64,000 bases of DNA. Source: Balaenoptera acutorostrata (Eukaryota; Chordata; Mammalia; Artiodactyla; Balaenopteridae). Both the position numbers and the translations under genes were made by a program. The stretch lies in the NCBI RefSeq assembly GCF_949987535.1, contig NC_080064.1:39876282-39940281 (forward strand). Direction: 5' to 3'. The notes under the pieces are model-generated. The model saw only the letters and a program-made list of their open reading frames with translations. It did no database searches and was not told the origin of the DNA. Every line of letters starts with the position of its first letter. Position 1 is the stretch's first letter. This document shows positions 21,401-30,677 of the stretch, piece by piece.

Positions 21401-21879
21401 CCTGAACTAGATGCTTTATGAAGCCAAGATGCGTTGACCTTGCCCGTCACTGTTCCCTGGACACAGGGCCGGTGCTAAGGAAATGCTTTTGAACGAAGGA
21501 CGGAGGGAAGAGGAACTCACTGAGATCATGGGTGGGACACTGCTTTGTAAACTCGAAAGCATGATCCAAACTGGGGGACATCACTCTGCTCAGCTGCAAT
21601 CGGCCTGGAAACAGATGGGGATTTAGAACTGCGGGGCTTCACCTTCCCCAGCTTGGCAGATGTTCTCAGTCATTTTTGTAAAAAGCCAAATGCCCATTCT
21701 CATTTGCTGGTAACCAGGTGACCCGTCCTAATCATTCCCAGTCTCTGGGGTCTTGCTCTGGACTCTGCCTGTGAGCATCACACAGTGGTCAGGGAAAGGT
21801 TCCATGCCTCTGGGAAGATTCCTGATTGGTCCCCCTTCCTCTTCCTTCCTTCTCTATTTCCCCCAAATGAGCTAGGTTC

Positions 21880-22040
21880 ATCCTCTACCTGTGCCTCCCC
21901 CAAAAGAACTCCACATCGTGGAACTGTCTCTTGAAACATCCATTTCTCCACCATTTCTCCCAGGACAAGAGCTGTTTTATCTCCATTGCCCAGAATTTAG
22001 CTGCTTCTCAATAAAAGTTTACTAAATAAATAGGCAGATA
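21880..22040 (+). repeat. L2 LINE 3' end
   Basis: 'caggacaagagctgttttat', 'ccattgcccagaatttagc' and 'ctcaataaaagtttactaaa' follow the sense L2 terminus. Confidence 0.55.
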
Positions 22041-22107
22041 TTGCTATGATCAGCAGGAGAAAGAAAAGGAAAACTCTCAAGATCTGTCAAACACAAAACA
22101 CATCAAG

Positions 22108-22427
22108 GGGACTTCCCTGGTGGGGCAGTGGTTAAGAATCCGCCTGCCAATGCAGGGGACACGGGTTCGAGCCCTGGTCCGGGAAGATCCCACATGCCAC
22201 AGAGCAACTAAGCCCATGCGCCACAACTACTGAGCCCGTGTGCTGCGACCACTGAAGCCCATGCGCCTAGAGCCCATGCTCCACAACAAGAGAAGCCACC
22301 GCAATGAACAGCCCTTGCACCGCAACGAAGAATAGCCCCGACTCGGCGCAGCTAGAGAAAGCCCGCGCACAGCAGTGAAGACCCAACGTGGCCAAAAATA
22401 AATCAATAAATAAATTTATAAAAAAAC
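22108..22427 (+). mobile_element. CHR / SINE2-1-type tRNA-derived SINE, full length
   Basis: Begins 'gggacttccctggtggggc' and has a B-box-like 'gggttcgagccc' at 22163-22174. The body is built of repeated 'gccacaactactgagcc' units, with a tail 'aaaataaatcaataaataaa'. Flanked by related direct repeats (aaaacacatcaa before, aaaacatcaa after). This tRNA-Glu-derived family is typical of Cetacea and their hippo/ruminant relatives. It fixes the taxonomic reading of the window. Confidence 0.9.
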
Positions 22428-22439
22428 CCAAAACATCAA

Positions 22440-23035
22440 AATGTTTTCTGATTTTGAGCTACAGACCCGCCATGCTCTGGAGAGTGAACTTGTCCTAACC
22501 ACCAGGACAGTCAGCCAAGACAGGCGTGTTCACCGTGTCTCCAAGAGAAAGTGACGCTGCCCTGGTGTCACCCTGGTCTCCATCCTGGATGCCCACAGGC
22601 TCCTAGGCTCAGAGATCCAGCCGGGGCCGTTTGGCCAAGTCTTGGGGCTGTAGAGTTGAACAATTCTTGGCCAGGGCTGCTTCCTCTTTGTCAAGGGAGA
22701 AGGCAGGGAGAGAGCAGGAAAAGAAGGCTTGAAGAACATATTTCTGAGGCTCAAAGCCCATCAGATATCTCTCCAAATCACACTGCCTTTGAGCACAGGG
22801 GAGCTGAATCAGAAACACATGACACACATTCCCTCCCAGTCACATACGGTTTGAGAAATCAAGGCAAACCGAAGAGTACTTGGAGGCCACGGAGGCAACT
22901 AGAGCTGGGTCCCAGTCAGTGGCTGTTCTAGGGAAGGAGGGTAGGGTGTGGAGGGGTATGTCCTCTTTAGAGCTGACCCATCAGACCAACAAGAAACGGG
23001 GCCCCAGTGTATGGGTCAGGATCCAATCCGGAGAC
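22440..23035. other. unassigned stretch
   Basis: No repeat recognised and no supported gene. Short frames on both strands (126 codons on plus) lack motifs. Confidence 0.35.
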
Positions 23036-23040
23036 AGACA

Positions 23041-23395
23041 CTGCATGGACTGAATGTGTATGACCCTCCCCGCAAATTCGTATGTTAAAACCTAACTCCC
23101 AGTTTGATGATGTTTGGAGGTGGGGCCTTTGGAGTTAATTAAGGTCATTAGGCAGAGGCTTCAGGAATAGGACTGGTGCCCAGAGAGTTCCCTCACCCCT
23201 TCCACCAAGTGAGGACACACACACTGAGATGACAGCAGTCTCCGAACCAGAGAGCAGGTCCTCAGCAGACACTGAATCTGCCGGTGCCTTGATCTTGGAC
23301 TTCCAGCTTCCAGAATTGTGAGAAATGCATTTCTCTTGTTTAAAAGCCCCCCAGTCTATGGTAGTCTGTTGTAGCAGCCCGAACTGACTAAGACA
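23041..23395 (+). repeat. solo LTR, ERVL-MaLR type
   Basis: 'tgcatggactgaatgtgtat', 'aaattcgtatgttaaaacct', 'gatgatgtttggaggtgggg', 'cttccagcttccagaattg', 'ccccagtctatggtagtctg' and the end 'gcccgaactgactaagaca'. Same family group as 5952-6290 but a different subfamily. No internal region. Confidence 0.75.
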
Positions 23396-23789
23396 GAACC
23401 ACACAGAAATTTGAGCAGGTGTAACCGGCACACGGATGAAAAGTCTATACTAGTATCTACAGAAGAATTCACACTTTTAAAGCACTTTCGTAAATAGCTG
23501 AGAGACCACAACAACCTCTGGTCATCCTCTCAATTTCCTGCCTCTGCCCTCTCCAGCCTCAGTCAGGATGAACCCTCTGGTGAGTCCCCAGCTCTGTCCG
23601 TCCCTCACTGAGCTCTTCGTTACCATGCGTTAGAATCACTTGTGCACACGTCCCCTCCCATCTTCCAGCACACACTTAAGGAAAGAAACGAACATTGCTC
23701 ACACCCCCTGCCCCAGGCCCCGTGCTTATGTTAGAGACACAGGCGTAGGTGAATCACTCTGGAAACAGGCAGGTGAGGAGGTAAAGTAC

Positions 23790-24025
23790 CAGCCCGCACG
23801 ATATACACCCAGTGCGATCCAGGTGCAGCAGGCAGCACAATCAGGGCATGGTCAACGGATCCACTAAGGGTGTTGGAGAGGACGGACCAGCTTGAGCTGA
23901 ATCCGAAGGGTGAGTAGGGGTTTTCTAGGCAGATCAGACAAGAAAGGGCATTTAGGCAGAGAGAACAGCATGAAGTTCGCAAAGTATCAGGACAGCAGGG
24001 GCATGTTCCTTGGGGTTAGAGCGCA
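23790..24025 (-). repeat. L2 LINE fragment
   Basis: 'gaacagcatgaagttcgc' and 'caggacagcaggggcatgtt' resemble the antisense L2 'gaacagcaagtgcaaaggcc' block. Diverged. Confidence 0.35.
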
Positions 24026-24034
24026 CGGCACATG

Positions 24035-24255
24035 ATAAGCATAATCACAGTAGTAATGACAGCTACACTCAGATATTCTGTATATTGTTTTATATATGCC
24101 AGACAGGATTCTAAGTGCCTTACATGTGTTAACTCTTTTAATCCTCATAAACAAGTCTATGAGGTAGGCACTATTATTTCCGTTTTACAGTTGAGGAAAC
24201 TGAGGCACAGTTGCTCACCCAAGGGCACACCAGTGGTAAGGGGCCAAAGTTACCA
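24035..24255 (-). repeat. MIR SINE
   Basis: 'atatgccagacaggattcta', 'cttacatgtgttaactcttt', 'gaggtaggcactattatttc' and 'gttgaggaaactgaggcac' are nearly consensus antisense MIR. Confidence 0.85.
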
Positions 24256-24259
24256 GGGC

Positions 24260-25420
24260 CGAAGCTAGAGAGGTGGGCAGGAGCAGGGGGATGGGGTGGG
24301 GGTGAAGGACCCAGGAAGCCCCTGCACACCTGCCGATCAGAGGGGCCCCTCCCCTGCTCGCTCTCCCTGCTCTAACCAGGACCAGACCTGGATCAGGTTT
24401 GAAATCTGATCAGAGGCAAGACGGCTTGGGGTCAGCACGGAAATACATTCACTTCCAAGAAAATTATACTGTTGTTTAACAGGAAAGGAAAGAACCACCA
24501 TCCCGCCCACTGCCACTCGCCATGCCCCAACTAACACACGCATAAACTGATGCGGCCGAACAGAATGACTCGCGTCCAGGAATGAACTCGCTGGCCCCCA
24601 GGCGAGGTCCTTGCACCCTAGGTGGGCTGCTTCCCGCAAGCCTCACACAAGCTGCTCCGACAGCGGGAGGGGAGGTGGGCAGGGCAGGTGGGAACACATG
24701 TCAGTGGGGGCTGGCCCTGCACCCTTGTTGCTGCTTCACAGACGGGGAAAGTGAGGCCTGGAGAAGGCGGTGGCCCCTGTGGGCCCGAGCGGGGTCATAG
24801 TAGAGCCTGCTCCAGGGGCCTGGTCCTCGGACCTGCATTCCAGGCTCTTTCTTTACCTCGTTCATCCATTCCCTGCTGGCCCCTGGAAGTCAGCTCTCGG
24901 TACCAGCAATCCTGGATCCTGGTACAAACAAAGGCAAAATGACCTCTGCAGGGGTCAGGGCTTCTCTGAGGAGGGGGGGCACCGAGGGGGCCGCCAGGTG
25001 CCGGTGCCTCGTGCACTGCTGTCCCCTCAGGGATGCTTGGGAGATGAGTCGACCACGGCCGCCTCTGGGGGAACCGGTGTCTCCTCAAGACCCGCTGGAC
25101 CGTAAGCTCTGGGAGGCAAGGCAGCTTCGTGTTCTGGGCGTGTTATACCTGTGATGCACGGGTGCTACGGCCACCACAGGGAGGAGAGCAGCACACGGGG
25201 GTCACGGCAGTGCTGTTCCCATCCTCTCGGGGGGACCCTGTCTCCGCTGGCTCCTGTCCACTTTGCCATGTACTCACTGGCTCCAGTCCAGCTAGGCCTG
25301 CGTCTGGTCTCCTGGGATGACTCAGGCTCCTGTAGCTTCAGATGACCCTGACCGGGCTGCTGACCTCATAGACCCCACCGGCTGCCACCCTCCCTGTCAC
25401 CCTAGGGAGATTTGGAAAGA
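24260..25420. other. unassigned GC-rich stretch
   Basis: GC-rich, with CpGs around 24950-25100. An apparent splice pair at 25030-25098 is discounted because its donor lies in an L2-like 3' tract ('ccgtaagctctgggaggc'). No gene supported. Confidence 0.35.
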
Positions 25421-25423
25421 ATA

Positions 25424-25453
25424 AGGGATGGAGGGATGAATGGATGGATGGAT
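25424..25453. repeat. (GGAT)n simple repeat
   Basis: 'gatgaatggatggatggata' in an imperfect tetranucleotide tract. Confidence 0.75.
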
Positions 25454-25699
25454 AAAGAGATCACTGGCAGGTCCAAGGTCCCACTAGGAGCGGGGCAGTC
25501 AGCCAAGGTCCCGGCTCCTGGCCCAGGCACTTGCTTCCACTCCCCGTGCGCGCTCCGGGGGCAGCCGAGCAGAGGAGGGTGGGTGGTCAGTGTGGCTGGG
25601 GTGAGAGAACGGAAGGGGGGCTGAAGGAGGGGCTAGGCTCTGGGACAAGCCAGGGGCGAGTCGCAGAAGGACTGAGGTGTCTGCTAAGAATATTCTTGG

Positions 25700-25935
25700 A
25701 AAGCATTCGGCCTGGTGTTCGTATCGGCCTCAGCGGCCAGGCCGCCGAGGTTCACATACCAGCTGGTGGTTAGCAAGTTACTTCACCTCTCCGTGTCTCC
25801 ATTTCTTCATTTGTCAATTGCGGATAATATTGCTGCCTACCTTATGGGGTTTTTATGAGGTTAAATATGCTGATATATTTTAAAGTACCAAGACAGAGCC
25901 TGGCACCTGCGCCCTACGAGCACTCGCTCTCATGA
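25700..25935 (+). repeat. MIR SINE
   Basis: 'ggttagcaagttacttcacc', 'ctccatttcttcatttgtc', 'gcggataatattgctgccta', 'tttatgaggttaaatatgc' and 'gacagagcctggcacctg' in sense MIR order. Confidence 0.75.
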
Positions 25936-26184
25936 TTAGCAAGGAAGCGCGGAGCATCAGGGCCAAGTCTCTGAGAGGGTGAGTATGAAGCTCTCAGTCC
26001 ACACCCGTGGTCCCCACGTGCTGAGTGGGTCCCACCACCCCCCCAGCCCTGAGGACTGCTCCCAGAAGTCCACACTGGCTCTGGGACCGCCCCCAGCATG
26101 CCTCTCCAGAGCTGGGACGGGCTGCACAGATGCCAGGTCGCCCACCCTGTCTGCTCTCCAACGTCATGGGTAACCACAGGCATT

Positions 26185-26315
26185 TGCACTCTTACCTCCA
26201 CTGGTTTCCCAATGACTCCATGAGGTGGGCAGGACATAGTGCCATTTACACAAGAAGAAAGTGAGGCTCTGGAAGGTCAGACAACTTGTTCAGGGCCAGC
26301 AGCGCTATAAAAGCT
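26185..26315 (-). repeat. MIR SINE
   Basis: 'atgactccatgaggtgggc', 'agaagaaagtgaggctctgg' and 'caacttgttcagggccagc' in antisense MIR order. Confidence 0.6.
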
Positions 26316-26319
26316 CAGT

Positions 26320-27915
26320 GGAGAGAGGAGGAGTTTTAGCGCAGCTTTGAAGGGCCCAGGAAGGCGTCACAGAAGTCTCATGTGAACCGATTCTTAGAAG
26401 TTATTTTCCTGACCTCAAAGTAAAAGATGAAGCTTGGGGAGAATCTGGCTCCCTCAGGGGACAGAAATCCTTGAGAAGCCTGAAGACTGGAGGAAGGAAG
26501 GTCAAGGGAGGTGTGTGAAGGGTCGGGGGGCCTCAGGGCTTCTGTGCCTGCCAGACCACGATGCTACTCATGTCTGAGCCCAGGACCCGGGACGGGGAAG
26601 AGGGTAGCATGCGGCTTGTCCAAACTCCACGAAGGAAGCTTTCCCAAGTGTCTGCGACGCTGATGCCAGACACAGTCTTCATGTGCCGCTCTTCCATTTC
26701 TGGCTCACTGTCTAAAGAGCCCCAAACACACACCCTTTACAACCCAAAGCAGCAAGGGCAGCAGCGGGCACGTGGCCAGGGGGAGAGGGGACCCTGCTGC
26801 CGGAGCAAGCGCACAGGGCCGGGACCGCGAGGGAAGCGGTGTGTCATTGTGATTCAAAACACAGCATCGTCTTCCAGATGTGTCTACACCACCAGATTTT
26901 CCTGTCTAGACCATGAGACTGCTTTCCCGCTCCCAGTGGAAAACTGTGAGAAGATATGAACACATTTTAAACAGTGCAGGGCCTCCATGGCCCAGTGGCT
27001 CCTGAGAGAGTGCCACACCAAACCCTACTGTGTGCCAGGCCCTGGGACTCGAACGTTCCCTGGCACACGATTTCACTAGGTCAGACCCTGCAGGAACGGA
27101 TGCCAAGGGCGGAACCCCGGCACTGTGCTTGGGAGCCATTCTGCCGCTAACGAAGGTTTGTCTTTGCGTCTTTCCCTTTTTAAGATAAAAGCCTGAGTTT
27201 CTACAGAAGCACAGGGGCTATGAGAGGATGCTATGCTGGGGCAAGTGTGACGGGAGAACGTGCTGTCACATGTCTCAGAACAGGCCATGGACAGGCTGTG
27301 ACCTTGTCTTCGAGAAAGAAGACTGCCTGACTAGCAGAGGTCACGACAGAGTTCACAACTTGTGAAACTGGAAACTTGCCAAGACAGAGCCCTTGTCTAG
27401 TGTGGGGCGGGGGGTGCAGGGAGGGGGGCAAGTTCCCAACGGGCAAAATGGATAATGAGTGAGCAATTCAGCAACTCACTGGGCAAAAGAGGTCAGAGGA
27501 AGAGGACCTGTGAACTGGCCTTTACAAGACAAAGGAATTTACCAGCAGATAATGAGGTGGACGGGGGACTAGGCCATTTGCAAATCAGTGTGCACTTGAA
27601 CGAGAACCCTCACAGGTTTAATGCTTGGCTGGATTGAGACAAAACCACAAATTCTCTCAGCTGGAGTTTTGACTTCTGGATGCTTCAGATGGGTACCCAG
27701 GTAGCCTGGCAGAGTACAGAGGGCCGGGACGGTCAGGCGGCCTGGCACCAAGCCCAGCTGCTGTTCAAGGAGCTGCTGGGCCTAGTGCAGAACCTCAGTT
27801 TTCCCAACCACAAAACGGGAGTACAAGTTCTGTCCCTTACACCTCATCACCCCGGAGGGTAAATACAGCGCTGCGGAAAAAATAAAAGGATAGATATAAA
27901 CCCTATAATAGGAGA
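26320..27915. other. unassigned stretch
   Basis: About 1.6 kb with only faint MIR-like traces ('gtgtgccaggccctggg' near 27031 and 'ctcagttttcccaaccaca' near 27795). No gene and no clear repeat. Confidence 0.35.
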
Positions 27916-27920
27916 TCTTT

Positions 27921-27969
27921 GCAACACTTAACACTTGCTATTCAGAGCAAGTGTTAGTTGCAAGTGTTG
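27921..27969. promoter_or_regulatory. palindromic cluster of NKX2-like sites
   Basis: Perfect 9-bp inverted repeat, aacacttgc at 27930-27938 and gcaagtgtt at 27947-27955, with an 8-bp spacer. Outer arms of the same motif follow, giving four CACTT/AAGTG cores at 27925, 27932, 27949 and 27962. The core resembles NKX2-family sites (TTAAGTG-like). Symmetric spacing suggests cooperative binding or a cruciform-prone hairpin. Function is inference. Confidence 0.45.
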
Positions 27970-28009
27970 GAGTAATTGAAAACCGAGCTGCAAAGAAACC
28001 TAGAGAAAA

Positions 28010-28100
28010 TAGTTCAATCCTCCTCACTTTCCATTTCAGAGCTCAGAAAACTGAGGTCCAGAAAGGAAAGTGGTTATCCTTGTCTCCTCGCTCACTGAAC
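28010..28100 (-). repeat. MIR SINE fragment
   Basis: 'tccatttcagagctcagaaa' and 'actgaggtccagaaaggaa' match the antisense MIR core. Confidence 0.5.
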
Positions 28101-28372
28101 CCAGGAGCTCCTCACACAGCAGCTCACAGTGACTTTCTGCACTAAGGGGAGGTCAGTGCTGAGGGCTCAGGGCTCAGATGGAGAGGTTTGGAATGTGCCT
28201 CTAGGGTGGGCTGAGCCTTAGGTGTTAAAAGGAGATCAGCTCCTCCCAGATAGGAAACAGTCTCTGCTCCAAGTTGTTAAAAGCCTGTTAGCACTCCACT
28301 GAGATCGCTTTCTGAGTTCAGGAACGCCTGACATTTTCCTACTATGATGAGGGCAGTGATCGTTCCTCACTA

Positions 28373-28375
28373 CTC

Positions 28376-28408
<33 letters not shown>

Positions 28409-28431
28409 AACACACTCACACACACACACAT
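28373..28431. repeat. (CT)n(CA)n compound microsatellite
   Basis: A (CT) run followed by two (CA) runs, broken by 'aa' and 't'. Compound dinucleotide tract. Confidence 0.9.
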
Positions 28432-28726
28432 ACAGGGCCATGAATACACTGCCCATGAAGCCTAAAGCTTACAGCTTAGATGCCACCAAGCTTTCTCTTC
28501 AGCTAAGACGCACAGTGTGACTGATTCTGTCCCTCGGGAGGTCACCATACGGCCTCAAGGTCCCAAGCCCCGTGAATGTTCTGATCCCAACCCCCGGCTG
28601 AGATGTGCATCCAGTCACAGACTAGCAGTGACTCTGGCCACAGTCTCGGCCTCTACGTATATTCACACCTAGTCATGTTTGTGTTTCCCACCGAACCTTC
28701 TACCATGTTCAGTATCTCATAACACT

Positions 28727-28728
<2 letters not shown>

Positions 28729-28781
<53 letters not shown>
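28729..28781. repeat. (AT)26 microsatellite
   Basis: Pure alternating AT from 28729 to about 28780. Prone to length change and cruciform formation. Confidence 0.95.
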
Positions 28782-28784
<3 letters not shown>

Positions 28785-28904
28785 CATGTTGAAAGGAAAG
28801 GTCACAAATCAAATCCAAGACAGATGGACATGCTCTCCCACAAGACGGATGGAGCACCCAAAGGAAGCGGTGTCCTCTTCAGCCTGAGAGGGCTGCAGGA
28901 ACTG

Positions 28905-29110
28905 AGTTCATCCATTCACTGACCCTATAGTAACAGTCATGAAGAGAAGTGTCTGCATCAGACACGCCCCATTTTGTCACTTCATAGCTGTGTAACCCTG
29001 AGCAAGCCAGCCCCCCTCTCTGAGCCTCAAGCAGGGAGAACAGCCCTGAGATCTTAGGGCTGCTGGAAAAACTCAAATAAAATGACCCACGGGGCGCCGT
29101 TCAAGCCTTA
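28905..29110 (+). repeat. MIR SINE
   Basis: 'ttttgtcacttcatagctgt', 'gtaaccctgagcaagccagc', 'ctctctgagcctcaagcagg' and 'ctcaaataaaatgaccc' in sense MIR order. Confidence 0.65.
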
Positions 29111-29519
29111 ACTCAGAACAATGTGATGTCCTTACTGCCATCAGCACGAGCTCACAAAGCAGAGATCCAGCGAGGGGGACCCCAGCCCAGGTGACCTCAG
29201 CACCGTAACTATTCCTGCCTCCTGGCCCAGGGCACAGACTCTCATGTGGCCAGTGGGCCCTATCTCTGGAGCATTCAGTCATTAAGTTAGAGGGTCAAGA
29301 ACTCTCGTGTGGGTGGGGCAAGAGGGTAAAAAACACCTGGATCCCTAGGAGTCAGACCGCTCTGTAGAAGGAGTCACAGGGACATGAAGCTGTAATCCTG
29401 CCCCCTAGAGAGACCCCTGACCCAGCACTGGCCTACGACATCCAGCAAGGCTGGCAGGGTCATGGGGGTCAGCGAGTGCTGCGTCCCTTCAGAGAAGGCT
29501 GATGGGGGGGGCACTCGGG

Positions 29520-29715
29520 CCTTTTTCTGCTTACTCATTATATACGCACACACAAAACATCAGCTATGTGCCAGGCACTGGGCTACACGCTCGGCCATCC
29601 TTCACCCATTCGTTCACCTGTCATTCCTTCAGTACCAAGTGTCTGTTGAGTCCCAACTGTGTGCCAGGTATCAAGCCAGGCACTGGGGATCTGGTAGTGG
29701 ATAAATCATGCACAC
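29520..29715 (-). repeat. L2/MIR 3' ends, antisense
   Basis: Two successive 'atgtgccaggcactgggc'-type ends (near 29566 and 29660) suggest two antisense 3' ends joined, each with the 'gccaggcactggggatctgg' pattern. Confidence 0.5.
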
Positions 29716-29739
29716 CCTCTGTTCACACTAAGATCACAG

Positions 29740-30065
29740 CCGGTAAACTTATATGGTGATGAATGTACAACATGGTGACTATAGTTAATATTGTATTGTA
29801 TATTTGAAAGTTGCTAAGAAAGTAGATATTAAAAGTTCTCATCACTAGGGAAAAAAAGGTGTAACTATGGTGGTAATGGATATTAATTAGATTTACTGTG
29901 ATGGTCATTTCCCAAAATATACATGTAACAAATCATTATGTTGTATACCGGAAACTAATAACTAAATGTTGCATGTCAATTATATTGCAATAAAAAAGTT
30001 TAAGTTAACTTGGGGAAAAAGAAACTTATCTGGTGAAGTGTGTCAATTATTTCACAATAAAAATG
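29740..30065 (+). repeat. L1 LINE 3' end (L1M type)
   Basis: 'atggtgactatagttaatat', 'agttgctaagaaagtagata', 'aaggtgtaactatggtggta', 'tatacatgtaacaaatcat' and 'tgcaataaaaaagtttaag' follow the 3' UTR of an old L1 in sense orientation. A second 'cacaataaaaatgggaaaaa' tail follows near 30052, perhaps a local tail duplication. Confidence 0.7.
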
Positions 30066-30129
30066 GGAAAAAATTTAAAAGATTACAGTCGGGAGGAAGG
30101 GAGACAAATACATGTTACAAATTGTGATA

Positions 30130-30300
30130 AGTACTGAAAAAAGAGATCTTATTAAAAACTACACATACATATAAATATATACCCATTGGAAATGGATAGG
30201 AAAGTAGTACATCAAAATGGTAATAATTATTTCAGAATGATTTTATAGAATCTGTACCCTTCTATTTCCATAATAGATTCATATCGTGTAATTAGATTTA
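30130..30300 (+). repeat. unclassified interspersed repeat
   Basis: 'tacacatacatataaatata' and 'tacatcaaaatggtaataat' resemble the element at 60400-60735. I cannot name the family. Confidence 0.35.
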
Positions 30301-30677
30301 AAGAGAGATGGCCAATCCAAACACTATAACTTCTTAGAGAGTCCAACAAGGGCCAGGCATGGGAGTGGGAGACCAACCCCACAGTCCAGAAGGTTGATGA
30401 AGTGGGGCTGATACTGTAGATGGAGAGCCACGGGGAAGCACCCCCAGCTCCAGGCTGGACTGCCCTCTTGCACTTTTAACCTCCCATTTCAGGTACTGGT
30501 GTCTGTCTGTTCCTTGTCCAGCTGTCTCACATCTTTCCCTCCCCTCAGCCTCTAGAGAAGAGGAGGCTCCTTCAAGATGTGAATAAAGAAATGACTAGAT
30601 TAACCAACCCATCAATCCATCAGGAAATTCCACTTGGGTGAAAGTTGTTGTTTTTATTTTTAAATTGGGGAATAATA

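Noticed and set aside
22163..22174. tRNA-like B box, possible tRNA gene
   Set aside because: Part of a CHR-type SINE. No cloverleaf can be completed. The same holds for the other SINE copies.
25030..25098. Apparent exon with CAG acceptor and GTAAGC donor
   Set aside because: The donor lies in an L2-like 3' tract ('ccgtaagctctgggaggc'), so it is repeat-derived text. The frame has no known domain.
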